From positions 1 to 25,426 of the IMG/VR virus record IMGVR_UViG_3300022540_000299: DNA of 25,426 bases; one strand, given 5' to 3'. The DNA comes from a virus. A program made the translations under genes and the position numbers. Under the pieces are notes generated by a model, which saw nothing but the letters and a program-made list of their open reading frames with translations, ran no database searches and was not told the DNA's origin. Each line of letters opens with the position of its first letter. Position 1 is the first letter of the stretch. Below, one piece after another: positions 5,476 through 15,315 of this stretch.

Positions 5476-7283
5476 TATTCCTCTTCGTCTTCTGTAAAGA
5501 GGGGTCTTACAGGTATTTTACCTTTCATTTCCCCATAGAGAGCTTGTCCTACATCTGCATATTTATCACTACCATTGATGTGGGCAGTTCCTTGGACAAG
5601 ATACATCCACTTCTCACTGAACTTACGTTGAAGTTTACCAGTCTCTATCCGAAGGTATTGCTGTTCTCTTAGAGAGAGGTTGGCAGCATCCACCTTATCT
5701 CTATCCACTACAAATGTAAGTCCCCCTGTCTCCTCACTCACCACTGTAGCAATATAATCACCAGCTCTCTTAGCATCTTCATCATGGAAGCCTCCCACTT
5801 GGAGGGTGCTGGATTGCATCTTAGCGATGTCATTAGCTAAGGAAGGAAGCCACCTGGTCTCTGCATACGAATGTAGGAATCTTTTTGTATTATCTATAGC
5901 TGTCTGAGCTTCTATAGATTTATTAGGATCGTTGACAGCATCTTTGAAACCCTCACGAGAGGTTGTCTTCAACACCGTATTATAGGTTTCAATGTTTGTA
6001 GTCTTACCGGGAGTGGTGTTCAGTGTCAACCCCCCCACCATATTAATCACTACATCAGCAGAGATGCTCCCATTCTCTCCTTTATTCTTCTTATATTCAT
6101 CGACAGTGGCCGTTAATACATGGTTAACACCTTCCGCATATTCTTTCTTTCCTTCGGTATCAACTGGTGCTGAATCATTCAGATTAACTAAAGCACCATT
6201 CATCAGGCTAAAGTAACTAGCCATTAACTGAGGATGATTAGTGAAGTACTTTGAATCAAGCCTCACTCCTGACATTGAAACAAAAGCTTGGAACTCAGCT
6301 GCTCCGGGTTGGTTTATTAACTTATTCTCAGACACAGCTTTTATATTAGCTGTATCTGACTTAGCAGCCTCAGCGGTGGTTGCCCCACTAGCCACTCGTT
6401 TAGCTATATCACGAGCACTCTTTAAGAGAGTTGTTCTCCTTTCAAGGTCTCCTGAATCTAAAGCGCCTTGGTTAGCTTGACTAAGCCCAGCCACAGCTTG
6501 CTGATAGTCTATCTCTATCGACTGTAACTTCTTATCTAAAGGGAGATCAGAGTCTATAGTAGTTTGAAACCCATCATTCAAGTCCTCATACTTCTTAGCA
6601 ATAAGAGCAGGCATACCTCTAGCAATCTTCTTCTGTTGAGCTTCGTAAGTAGCTTCCACCTGAGCGTTATTCTCCTCAACTATAGCAGCATCGGCCTTAA
6701 CCCTCTCCCGTCTATTAACCTCCTCAACAAGCTCAGGCCAAGGTGTACTTGGTGGGATGTGAAGCTCAGCTGCTCTCTTTAAGTATGCCTTCTGCATCGC
6801 TGCACTCTGCTTAGCTCTGGCCCGTTGGTCAGCTGCTACAGAGTCAATGACAGCATCGTAGCCCCCCAACGTCTGAGCAGACACCTTACGGAAGTTGTCT
6901 GCTAATCCGGGAGCTCTATTAATATAGCCCCTCATCATAGCCTGAAGACGTATACGCATCTGACCTTCTGTCATAGCTCCAGAGGAGACAGCTGTGGAAA
7001 GCTTCCCAGCCCTTTGACGAGCCTCTACAACAGTGGGGTCGTTGTCTAGGTTGGTCTCTCCTGCACTATTCACACCATTAGAAGAAAGGAAATCCTCTAT
7101 AACCTCTGTAGATTCACCTCTGAGCTTATTCGTCTGGTATGTATTATATACACTTGTAGCTGCATTACCGAAGGTAGTGATCAGTTCTGCCTTAGATGTA
7201 TCAATAGGTTTGACGTATGTATCAACCTCTGGCTGAACCAGCACTGGATTAATCTCGCCAATATCTCTCTGGAAACCAGCCAT
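5475..7283 (-). CDS. Internal virion (DNA ejection) protein, 602 aa
   Basis: A largely helical, Ala/Glu/Lys-rich 602-aa protein without signal peptide or clear membrane segment. It is the third member of a trio of proteins after the tail tube genes, the position occupied by gp14-gp15-gp16 in T7, whose products are ejected to form a channel. Charged helices are seen around 145-230 (DQRARAKQ, VEEVNRRERVKAD), with a strongly acidic C-terminus (TEDEEE). The start ATG overlaps the stop of the 1566-aa gene (TAATG), with AGGAG upstream. No enzymatic motif is visible. The role is inferred from size, composition and position. Confidence 0.65.
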   Translation of the reverse strand: MAGFQRDIGEINPVLVQPEVDTYVKPIDTSKAELITTFGNAATSVYNTYQTNKLRGESTEVIEDFLSSNGVNSAGETNLDNDPTVVEARQRAGKLSTAVSSGAMTEGQMRIRLQAMMRGYINRAPGLADNFRKVSAQTLGGYDAVIDSVAADQRARAKQSAAMQKAYLKRAAELHIPPSTPWPELVEEVNRRERVKADAAIVEENNAQVEATYEAQQKKIARGMPALIAKKYEDLNDGFQTTIDSDLPLDKKLQSIEIDYQQAVAGLSQANQGALDSGDLERRTTLLKSARDIAKRVASGATTAEAAKSDTANIKAVSENKLINQPGAAEFQAFVSMSGVRLDSKYFTNHPQLMASYFSLMNGALVNLNDSAPVDTEGKKEYAEGVNHVLTATVDEYKKNKGENGSISADVVINMVGGLTLNTTPGKTTNIETYNTVLKTTSREGFKDAVNDPNKSIEAQTAIDNTKRFLHSYAETRWLPSLANDIAKMQSSTLQVGGFHDEDAKRAGDYIATVVSEETGGLTFVVDRDKVDAANLSLREQQYLRIETGKLQRKFSEKWMYLVQGTAHINGSDKYADVGQALYGEMKGKIPVRPLFTEDEEE

Positions 7284-10200
7284 TATTTATTCACTCCTGA
7301 CATATTGTCCAACATCTCATTTAACAGTTGTTTATTCTCTTCACTTATATTAGGATCGTTCATATAGTTGTCTCTTGCCATAGAACTGAAGTCCCCTACC
7401 ATCCTAAGAGCGCGTTCTAGTTGATGGTTGTGGAAACCCTCTCCCTTATTCTTGAAGTCTCTCTGTGACCTAGAGGTGATTCTATCAATAAATAGCTCTC
7501 TTGCTATAGGATCATCTGACATAAGATTGAATGCTGCTTTAAGCCCCCGCAGTTCCAGTGCATAGTCATCATCTGAGAGGTTTCTAGCCTTAATTGAGAA
7601 GGCGCTATCATACCAATCGTCAGCTTTGCTCATAACATCTTTACGCATATCGGAGTAGTCCATTATAGATTTATAATGAGCCTCTTGTTTGTATGTAGAG
7701 ATACCAAAACCCAGCATACTAGCCCCAGCATCAGAGATGGTTACAGTTTCGTGTCCCTTAGAATCTATGAGTTTGTTATACTTCTGAGCATATTTCATCT
7801 TGAAGTAGTTGTTAGGGCCACTCAGGATGCTGGCAAAGGCTTCTAAGCTTCCAAGGATTTGCTCTGGAGTGTCCTCAGGGTTAGCTGTAACAACGTGTTG
7901 AGCATCTCTAAAGGCTCTGGCTATCTTACTACCGACAGTGCCAGAGGCTCCGCCTACAGCTTCTAGCATAGGCTTTTCCCAGAAGGCAATAGTAACTTCA
8001 CCGAGCCTACCAAAGAGGCTATTAGTGGGGGCCATAGCATCAGCCAGCTTAAACTGATCTTCAAGGCCCTTGGAGTCATCCATCATGTGATCAATAGCTG
8101 AAGAAACACCCCAATCCACAATACCACCTTTCACCTTCACCCACGTCTCTTGGTCAAGATCAATGTTATATGTTTCTCTAGCTCCATCAAGCATGGTGTT
8201 GAAGCCCATGAAGCCTAAGCTTGTTCCCCCGAAGAGGACAATATTTGTAGCAGCTAGACGAGCTTTCTCTTCTCTCGTGTAGGCCTTGCTCGTAGTCATA
8301 GCTAGGAAAGCCTTGTGAGGGACAGACATAAACTGGAAAGGAATAGAGAGATATTCAGAGAATGAGGAAGTAGAATACCCCTGATACCCCATCTTACCGG
8401 CTCTATTCATAGACCATGAAAGCTGACGAGCATCTAGCCCTATCTCATCCTGTGCTTTAGGACTATTCATATTCCCCTTAGGATTCTTCTTAGCCCACCT
8501 ACGTCGAGCCACTAGCCAATGCCCAGCCAAGTTAACAAACTCACCGGGGATGAAGCCCAATGATTTACCTGCCTGTACAGCGCCCTTAGCGGCTGATACA
8601 GGAGCATCAATAATCTTCTGGAAAGGTGTACGGCTATGTAAAGAAACGTCTGCCTTGGTCACTACGCTCTCTATCAAAGCATGTTGATCCATACTGGTAG
8701 GCAGGCCTGTGGCCTTAAACTGCTTCATCACCTGATTGAATTCTTTCTCAGATACACCTAATAGCTTAGCCCCTCCCTTGGTCATTCCAAACATACCAGC
8801 AGAGATGCCAGCAATATCCTTAAACATCATACCTGAGAGCAGGTACTTTGGATCAATGGCTAGGGTTTGAAGGAGCTGAGAAGCCTGTAGAGGGAAATGT
8901 CTCAAGGGGTTCATAGCAATGAAGGAGATGAAGGCAGAGCCCTTAGCGAGCTTTAGAGGGTCTACAGCAGCAGCTCCTCGGATAACTGCTGAAAGCTTAG
9001 GAGCCTTCTCTGTGAGCTCAGCAAGGTTTAGCATCATATTCTGCATACCCCTTGAGCGAGGTGTAGGTCGGCCTTCCATCATCTTAATGTATTCAAATAC
9101 AGAGAGCGCCTGCCCCTTCTCCTTTCTAGTGAGAGAGGAGGAACCAAGTTTGTCCTGTAAGCTCTCCAGAGTGGCAGGGAACCTGCCCTCGTCTGTGAGG
9201 TCTACAAAGGTCTTACTCCAGCGAGCTTTCATTGTATCAAACCACCCACCCAGAGCAACACGCTTAGAGAGGGCCTGAGAGGAGCGTACAAGGGCTGTCA
9301 TGGGGTCTTCTATCTTGGCTAACCCTGTGACATCCTCTAGGCGTTCTCCTCTGTGACGGGCTGACGTTAAGCCTCGCTTGTGTATATTCTCCCAATCAGC
9401 TGTAGCACCTTCACTCGAAGGAAGGCCACGCTCTCTCTCAGCTGTGTAAATAACTCCTTTATCTTTATTATCTCTTACAGCAGCGGCCACAAGCTCGTCT
9501 GCTTCTGTCTTAGTGGCAGCAAAAGCAATAGCTTCTTTATTCCCACCAGTGACAGGGCTCCCGTTCAACATACCACCTGTGTACACTTTTCGTACAACAT
9601 AGGGGTCTTTGTATATGCGCTGGTAGTAACCTTCCTTGTAGTTTAAGGGTGTACGACTAAGAGGCTTAAGGAGGCTCGTCCCGCCTTTAAAAGGAGAGCT
9701 CCCCACCACCACCATATCAAACTTATTCTTTCCTACATAGACAGGGCTATTCATTCTAGCAATAGAATTACCACCTGCATACAACTCACTCACCTCATCA
9801 GTTGACAATAGCTTAGTGGTGTTTGTGTTAGCATCATACACAGGGACAGAGCTCTTGCCTTGAACGGCTGAGCTTTCATCTATCTTCTTAGCAAATATCT
9901 TAGCTTCTTTCCCACCTACATAAAGAGACTCATAACCACCCCTCTGTAGGCTCTGATATACCTCTCTATTGTGGAGAGCGTGTTCAAGGTCTTGTCCTTT
10001 ACGGTAGTCGAAGTATGCTACAGCTTCCTTAGCGTCCATGTTGAAGCCTGTTACCAGCTCCTCATAGCCCCAATTCCTTTCTTCCTTATAGCCTTGTTCA
10101 ATAGCCTCAAGAACCTTGTGCTTACTCTTGTCTCCTAATTTAAGGAGTCTTTTAGAGGACAGGTCAAGGAGCCTCTTCTCTAGGCCAGAGGCTTGATCTG

Positions 10201-11983
10201 TATAGACGAGAGCACCATTCTTAATTACATCATCGAACCTGTTAACAGCATCTTGAAGATATTTGCCTACATAAGGCACTGAGCCTATACGTGACACAAT
10301 GTTCTCACCAAAGACAGCCACCACTGAAGGATCGTATGTGTGTGTATAATCAAACTGTACAAAGAACTCTCCGTCCTCAACAGCCTGCCCTGCCTCTGAG
10401 TTTACATCATAGTGCTTCGTAGGATTGGCAGGGTCTCTCACCCTAATAGATATGGGTTGTCCTTTGCCAAACACTTTAGTGCCAGCGTTCTTTGCCCCCT
10501 GTAATGTAGCCCACCCTGAGTCCTCACTAGAGCCATAGATAGCTCTGATATTAAAGCCTCTATCCCCTTTACCTATCTCTGTAGATACCTCAGCATATTG
10601 AGACATACCTACGTGCAGTTTAGCCCCTGTAATAGACTCTAAATACTCGAAGGCTTTCTCTTGTGTCTGAGCTAGTTCTTCTGTCTCATAGAGGAGACGT
10701 TGTCCACCAGAGGTGGCAAAGATGTCAGCTGCTTCCACATCAGACTTCCCCAACGTCTCAACAACAGAAGCGGGAGCCCCTGAGAGGTCAGAGCCCCAAG
10801 GCTTAGGCATAGAAGCGCCTACAGCATCCTCTGGAGAGAGGCCTACATCCTCACCTATCTTCCCTGACTTATCCTTAAGAACATCTGCATGAATGTCAGA
10901 GGCAGCAGCAGGGTTGGCACTATCCACAGCACCAGCAGGAGAACCACCATGACTGTTGCTTGTAATCTTAGCAACCTTCTTAGCAATTCCAATAGGAGCG
11001 AGGAGAAGACCTAGTGCGTCTACAACACCAAAGATGTTATCAGCCCACACCGTACCTGTACCCATGTTACCATCAATTACATCATGTTCATATATCTTAG
11101 ATATTGTACTAGAGCCTAGCCACGTATCAGCCTTGCCCTCAATAACCTCCTTAAGGAGCTCTACAACTTGTCTCTGTTTCTCAGGCTGAGCTGAGAGGGC
11201 AAGGAGAGCCTCTTGTGCATCTTGTTTAGTACGCCCTATAAAGATGTAATCTAATGGAGAGATGTCTCCACCTAGAGCTTCTTTAGCAGCTACAGCTGTT
11301 GGCCCTTCTGCTAGAGGGAAGAGGAGCATAGCAAAACTAGCAACCGTACTTAATGTGTCCTCGTCTTCTTCAATAGAATAACGATTCCCTTCTTTACTCC
11401 TCTCTTCATACCCTAGTATAATTCTATCAGATTGAGAAACTCTCTTATCCTGCACCCTAGCATCTTCTTCTATACGAGCGTTATCTAGGACAGTGAGCCC
11501 TACTAACATCTCTGTAACTAGGTCTGCATCTGTACCACGTAGTGCAGCATAGTTTGTTATAATCTCTTGAACATCTTCTACAGAGTTACGAGGGTCAGAC
11601 ACCACAGCAATAACAGCATCTCTTCGACGTGCATCTAAATCATTATATATGTAGTCTGTAATCTTACTGAGGGTGGGAGAGTTTCCTATTGTATCAAATT
11701 CTGTTTTAATCCGCTCAGAGTTATTATGTGTTTTATCAGAAGAAAGAGAAGCGCCAGCGAAGGCCTCCATCTTCTTCTGGCTCTCTGGCATACCTGAGTC
11801 TTGTAGGAGAGGCCCGCCTAGGTCAAAGTCTTCAGACTGAGGGTCTAGATATATCTCTCTTTGACTGGCCTCATCAGCAGACCTATTGAGGAAGTCTGTC
11901 ATCTCAGGATCATCAGGGACAAAGCCTTGTAGAGGAACATCTCTACTTGCCAGCACTTGATTACCAAACTCTGTATTAGCCAT
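7283..11983 (-). CDS. Giant internal virion/DNA ejection protein, 1566 aa
   Basis: The largest gene in the window, without interruption. By size and position it corresponds to the T7 gp16 type of internal core protein that enters the cell with the DNA. The N-terminal third is acidic and includes a hydrophobic stretch near residues 325-345 (VVDALGLLLAPIGIAKKV). The middle is rich in Tyr and Gly. The C-terminal third has hydrophobic helices (for example LPTSMDQH and IVLFGGTSLGFMGFN) that could insert in membrane. I see no lytic transglycosylase or peptidase signature, unlike T7 gp16, so any wall-degrading activity is unsupported. The start is within a TAATG overlap and has no clear Shine-Dalgarno, suggesting coupling to the 265-aa gene. 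Confidence 0.65.
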   Translation of the reverse strand: MANTEFGNQVLASRDVPLQGFVPDDPEMTDFLNRSADEASQREIYLDPQSEDFDLGGPLLQDSGMPESQKKMEAFAGASLSSDKTHNNSERIKTEFDTIGNSPTLSKITDYIYNDLDARRRDAVIAVVSDPRNSVEDVQEIITNYAALRGTDADLVTEMLVGLTVLDNARIEEDARVQDKRVSQSDRIILGYEERSKEGNRYSIEEDEDTLSTVASFAMLLFPLAEGPTAVAAKEALGGDISPLDYIFIGRTKQDAQEALLALSAQPEKQRQVVELLKEVIEGKADTWLGSSTISKIYEHDVIDGNMGTGTVWADNIFGVVDALGLLLAPIGIAKKVAKITSNSHGGSPAGAVDSANPAAASDIHADVLKDKSGKIGEDVGLSPEDAVGASMPKPWGSDLSGAPASVVETLGKSDVEAADIFATSGGQRLLYETEELAQTQEKAFEYLESITGAKLHVGMSQYAEVSTEIGKGDRGFNIRAIYGSSEDSGWATLQGAKNAGTKVFGKGQPISIRVRDPANPTKHYDVNSEAGQAVEDGEFFVQFDYTHTYDPSVVAVFGENIVSRIGSVPYVGKYLQDAVNRFDDVIKNGALVYTDQASGLEKRLLDLSSKRLLKLGDKSKHKVLEAIEQGYKEERNWGYEELVTGFNMDAKEAVAYFDYRKGQDLEHALHNREVYQSLQRGGYESLYVGGKEAKIFAKKIDESSAVQGKSSVPVYDANTNTTKLLSTDEVSELYAGGNSIARMNSPVYVGKNKFDMVVVGSSPFKGGTSLLKPLSRTPLNYKEGYYQRIYKDPYVVRKVYTGGMLNGSPVTGGNKEAIAFAATKTEADELVAAAVRDNKDKGVIYTAERERGLPSSEGATADWENIHKRGLTSARHRGERLEDVTGLAKIEDPMTALVRSSQALSKRVALGGWFDTMKARWSKTFVDLTDEGRFPATLESLQDKLGSSSLTRKEKGQALSVFEYIKMMEGRPTPRSRGMQNMMLNLAELTEKAPKLSAVIRGAAAVDPLKLAKGSAFISFIAMNPLRHFPLQASQLLQTLAIDPKYLLSGMMFKDIAGISAGMFGMTKGGAKLLGVSEKEFNQVMKQFKATGLPTSMDQHALIESVVTKADVSLHSRTPFQKIIDAPVSAAKGAVQAGKSLGFIPGEFVNLAGHWLVARRRWAKKNPKGNMNSPKAQDEIGLDARQLSWSMNRAGKMGYQGYSTSSFSEYLSIPFQFMSVPHKAFLAMTTSKAYTREEKARLAATNIVLFGGTSLGFMGFNTMLDGARETYNIDLDQETWVKVKGGIVDWGVSSAIDHMMDDSKGLEDQFKLADAMAPTNSLFGRLGEVTIAFWEKPMLEAVGGASGTVGSKIARAFRDAQHVVTANPEDTPEQILGSLEAFASILSGPNNYFKMKYAQKYNKLIDSKGHETVTISDAGASMLGFGISTYKQEAHYKSIMDYSDMRKDVMSKADDWYDSAFSIKARNLSDDDYALELRGLKAAFNLMSDDPIARELFIDRITSRSQRDFKNKGEGFHNHQLERALRMVGDFSSMARDNYMNDPNISEENKQLLNEMLDNMSGVNK

Positions 11984-12780
11984 TATGAATTAAATATCGA
12001 AGGTTCAGAGGTCACAGACCCGGAGGAATAATTTTGTGTTGATACTTCTGTCGTAGTTTCGTCACCAGAGAAAGCCCCACCGAAGGTGCTATAAGCTTGC
12101 AAAGCTGTCTGTGTCCATGCCTGAATCTCAGCCTTCTCCTCTTGTAGCCTGTTAAACTTATCTTCAGCTTCTTTAGCTCTAGTTGCAAACGTACCTGCAC
12201 GTTTACTTAGCTCTTGAACTATGCTTTCGTATTGAAGCTCTCCCTGTAGCTGAGCTGTAATATTACCTGTAGCCCCTGCTTGGCCACTACCCCTAACACC
12301 AGAAGCGGTGGTTTGAGAAACAACTGAGGCTCTCTCTGTAATGGCTCTGTTGATTACAGACATTCTAGCACGTCTAGCTTGTAGACCTGAGATGGCGTTC
12401 TTGGCTGTTATAGACTTTCTAGCGTTAGCTCTAGCTGCTTCATCTAATGGGCCTTGCTCAGCCTCAGCATCTTCTCTAGCCTTCTGTTCCGCTAGGCCAC
12501 CAAATGTACCGACAAGCCCTCCTACAACAGCACCTACCCAGCCAAACTTAGAGCCTGAGGCAGCTCCCGCTGCTGTACTCTTCCAAACATCTGGATCCCA
12601 TTCATTAAAGTCTGTCTCATACCCCGTACCAGCAACAGCCTCTACATTCTGAGCAGTTTCTATTGTATTCTGTATTGGGTTCATAGAGAATGTAGGGCCA
12701 CCCTCAGTCTTACTCCCCCCAACCCCAGCCGGGTCTACGAAATTGATTGGTTCAAATGGACTTGGTAATTTAAATCCCAT
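11983..12780 (-). CDS. Internal virion protein, T7 gp14-like by position
   Basis: A 265-aa protein with a Gly/Ala-rich hydrophobic segment at about 84-98 (FGWVGAVVGGLVGTFGG), then an Ala/Arg-rich helical region and a long coiled stretch near 190-220 (KEAEDKFNRLQEEKAEIQ), ending in a Ser/Thr-rich tail. T7 gp14 is likewise a small internal protein that inserts into the outer membrane to start the ejection conduit. The glycine-zipper-like segment followed by coiled coil fits such a role, but sequence identity to gp14 is not visible by eye. It starts 3 nt after the tail tube B stop, behind a purine-rich AAGGAGAAGG. Confidence 0.6.
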   Translation of the reverse strand: MGFKLPSPFEPINFVDPAGVGGSKTEGGPTFSMNPIQNTIETAQNVEAVAGTGYETDFNEWDPDVWKSTAAGAASGSKFGWVGAVVGGLVGTFGGLAEQKAREDAEAEQGPLDEAARANARKSITAKNAISGLQARRARMSVINRAITERASVVSQTTASGVRGSGQAGATGNITAQLQGELQYESIVQELSKRAGTFATRAKEAEDKFNRLQEEKAEIQAWTQTALQAYSTFGGAFSGDETTTEVSTQNYSSGSVTSEPSIFNS

Positions 12781-12783
12781 AAT

Positions 12784-15126
12784 CTATACCTTCTCCTTCC
12801 CTTTATATTCAATCTGCCAACCAAGGAGGTGCATATCCTTGCCTGTCTCGGAGGTGAACTTCAAGTGGCTTGATCGACCTACGCCTCTAAGCTTATTCTT
12901 TGTAGAGGTGATAGGGAAGCCGTTGTCAAATGATTCTGGAAGAGTTCCTGTAGGTGTATAAAGCCTCTTCAGCCTATAAATCTGCTGTTCGCTCCCCCAC
13001 TTCCCTGAGTTGGAATGGTCTGCCCAATCCCATCTAGCCTGTAGTGTACAACCTGATTGGTTGTCTAGGATGGCTCCACCAGCTCCATCAGAAATGAAGT
13101 TGTCTTCTGTTCTATCAAAGTGAGCTGTCATATATACAGCTTGTCTACGTCGAGCTATATCATCTAGGGCTTCATACCCCGTAATCAAATAACTTACAAA
13201 GTCTATCCCTGTGCTATCCTCAGAATACCAATCGAGGTAAGAAGTGTTGAGGTAGTCTCCGAAGGTGTAGCCTGTGGGAGAGTAGCATATGTAAATAGGC
13301 CTTGGACCTTGAGCTGAGAAAGCAGGGACATTTACCTGCACCTGTACACCGTCAGCCTCCACTAACACACCATTAGCTACTACATCCGTAAGCTGGTTGT
13401 AGGAGTTTACAATAGGGACGTTGAGAGCTCCAATGATGTAAGGGGTGTTGCTTGCTAAAGGAGAGATAGTGTTTACAGACCAAGCTTTTAACACTAGGTC
13501 GTAAGACAGCTCCTTGGTCTTTCTCCACTTATAAGCTATACCATCAAAAGAAGGATCGTTATTATACAACCAACTCACCTGCCTCTCTGATGTATCTAGG
13601 AAGCCTGTAGCAGTTTTCTTTGCTACGTCAGGAATGTCTTGATAAAGGGTTTGTATTGAACTCTCTGTTATGTTCTGTGTTCTAATATCCTGAGATTCTG
13701 CATCAACAGCTAAAGCATAGATACCAGAAAGGCTCCAGTAGACAAGTGAGCCTTCCACCTCAACAACACTCTTAGATGAAATACAACCAACATTACTCAC
13801 CTTTCTTACAGTGTAGTCTGATGCAGTGAAGCCACCTCTACCACCTGTAACCGTCCATATACCATTATCTGCTAGAACAACTAAGAAGTTGTGGAGAGAA
13901 ACCAATCTCTGTATCTTACCAGCACCAGCCAGTTCTATTGTACCTCCATCTGTATCTAAAATGGTAGAGAAGTCTTTAGAGGTGGGGTCGTTCTGCTGGT
14001 AGCAGTTAGACGCATGTTCATATGTTTCTAATATCTGACTAAAGAATAAGGTGGAGTTATACCTCACCTTATCATCAAAGGTAGAGGTATCTACCAGAGC
14101 AGACTCTACTCCTGCATACCACACTCTTCCTGCAAATGTCTCTATGAGGGTGGGGGAACCTTTATCTTGAGACTCAGTGCCAGAGTATACAACACTCGTC
14201 TTACTGCTTCTATCCTTAATAAAGGCCTTAATGATAAACTTGCCCTTAGGCATCTGAAGGTGTAGGAGAGGGTTTGTAGTAAGCTTATCAGGACGATACA
14301 TCTCCACATTAGTTGGAGCTACACCTGCGGTCAGGAGGCCATATGAGAGGTAGTAGCTATCAGCAAGAGAAGGGGCATACCCGAAGTCAGCGAGAGTTTG
14401 ATCAATCGGATTGGCTGTAATTACACCGCCTCCAGAGAGAGGAGGGGTTCCTGTGGAGGTGGACATAAGGACAGCTTCATCAGGCCACCCTTGGTTAGCA
14501 AGGTTATATCTGTGTTGCCATCCATCGTTTCCTGTAAGAGTTGCAGGGTGGTTTGTGATATCTGTAGCAATACCTAGAGGAACACCCCAGATATCCCTAA
14601 CACTAATCTCATAATTAACTAGAGAGAAAAGGTCTGTATCTGCATCGTATGTGATATAGAAAGGGGTGGATGTCTTCTGTACACAATAGAGAGCTCCGTT
14701 AGCTGAAGTGAAGCCAACAGCGTATTTAGGACGAAGGTCAGACGTGCCTCCATAAGGGATGGCAGTTGTGTCTACACCAATTGTATACCTCTTCTTTGAG
14801 ACCCCATATATACCTAAGGTAGACTCAAAGATGTCTATATAACGACCAGCTTGAACAACAATAAAGCTTTTATCAGAGGAGTTACCTGCATTGTTCCATG
14901 CAAAGTAAGAAACCTCTGACTCAACTTCAGTGGCAAAGTCAACAGAAGTTTTAGAGAAGCCACTCTCGTAGTTAATACCTAGCCGCCTCTCCCTTGAACC
15001 ATCTCTATGTAGATGAAAGTTCTCTTCATCCACTGAGGCATTCTCAGGAAAGCTGATGGCATTAGCTTCAGTAATAAGCCCCCTTACAAAGGTGCTATAT
15101 TTCTTGGTGACTTGTTTCTCGCCCAC
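12784..15126 (-). CDS. Tail tubular protein B (T7 gp12-like, tail nozzle)
   Basis: A 780-aa protein matching the gp12/tail tube B type. The N-terminus (STFVRGLITEAN, SFPENASVDEENF, DGSRERRLG) carries the motif typical of that family, followed by a long beta-rich body consistent with a propeller. In T7 six copies form the nozzle below gp11. The start is GTG (15126) preceded by an unusually purine-rich but weak ribosome site (AAGAAAAGAAAATAA), 3 nt after the stop of the 57-aa gene. There is no in-frame ATG near the conserved N-terminal motif, so the GTG start is firm. Confidence 0.85.
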   Translation of the reverse strand: MGEKQVTKKYSTFVRGLITEANAISFPENASVDEENFHLHRDGSRERRLGINYESGFSKTSVDFATEVESEVSYFAWNNAGNSSDKSFIVVQAGRYIDIFESTLGIYGVSKKRYTIGVDTTAIPYGGTSDLRPKYAVGFTSANGALYCVQKTSTPFYITYDADTDLFSLVNYEISVRDIWGVPLGIATDITNHPATLTGNDGWQHRYNLANQGWPDEAVLMSTSTGTPPLSGGGVITANPIDQTLADFGYAPSLADSYYLSYGLLTAGVAPTNVEMYRPDKLTTNPLLHLQMPKGKFIIKAFIKDRSSKTSVVYSGTESQDKGSPTLIETFAGRVWYAGVESALVDTSTFDDKVRYNSTLFFSQILETYEHASNCYQQNDPTSKDFSTILDTDGGTIELAGAGKIQRLVSLHNFLVVLADNGIWTVTGGRGGFTASDYTVRKVSNVGCISSKSVVEVEGSLVYWSLSGIYALAVDAESQDIRTQNITESSIQTLYQDIPDVAKKTATGFLDTSERQVSWLYNNDPSFDGIAYKWRKTKELSYDLVLKAWSVNTISPLASNTPYIIGALNVPIVNSYNQLTDVVANGVLVEADGVQVQVNVPAFSAQGPRPIYICYSPTGYTFGDYLNTSYLDWYSEDSTGIDFVSYLITGYEALDDIARRRQAVYMTAHFDRTEDNFISDGAGGAILDNQSGCTLQARWDWADHSNSGKWGSEQQIYRLKRLYTPTGTLPESFDNGFPITSTKNKLRGVGRSSHLKFTSETGKDMHLLGWQIEYKGKEKV

Positions 15127-15129
15127 TGC

Positions 15130-15303
15130 TTATTTTCTTTTCTTTTCTTTTGACTTCACATATGTATCAATAGCGGATTGAGCTGAACTCATATTCGTCC
15201 AATGCCCTGTAAGGGCGTAAGGCACTTCTCCGCCACCTTCCCAACCAATAACATAATGGGGGCCACTTTTGTTGGGCATTACTTTTAAAGCTTTTGTATT
15301 CAT
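15130..15303 (-). CDS. Small hypothetical protein between the tail tube genes, 57 aa
   Basis: A 57-aa ORF fills the space between tail tube A and tail tube B. The ATG at 15303 has AGGAG 5 nt upstream and starts 12 nt after the tail tube A stop; the TAA ends 3 nt before the GTG of tail tube B. The protein (MNTKALKVMP...) has Gly and aromatic residues in a beta-like core (PHYVIGWEGGGEVPYAL, GHWTN) and a highly basic tail (SKEKKRK). It is cytoplasmic or structural with no signal. I do not know the family. Exact operon fit and a good ribosome site make it a real gene although it is shorter than common cut-offs. Confidence 0.75.
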   Translation of the reverse strand: MNTKALKVMPNKSGPHYVIGWEGGGEVPYALTGHWTNMSSAQSAIDTYVKSKEKKRK

Positions 15304-15315
15304 TGTATCTCCTAT

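Noticed and set aside
8919-9646. Open frames of about 90-120 codons on the plus strand opposite the 1566-aa gene
   Set aside because: Sequences look like reverse-strand readings of a coding gene (Ser/Leu-rich, no ribosome sites, no operon fit), and the long minus-strand frame explains the region.
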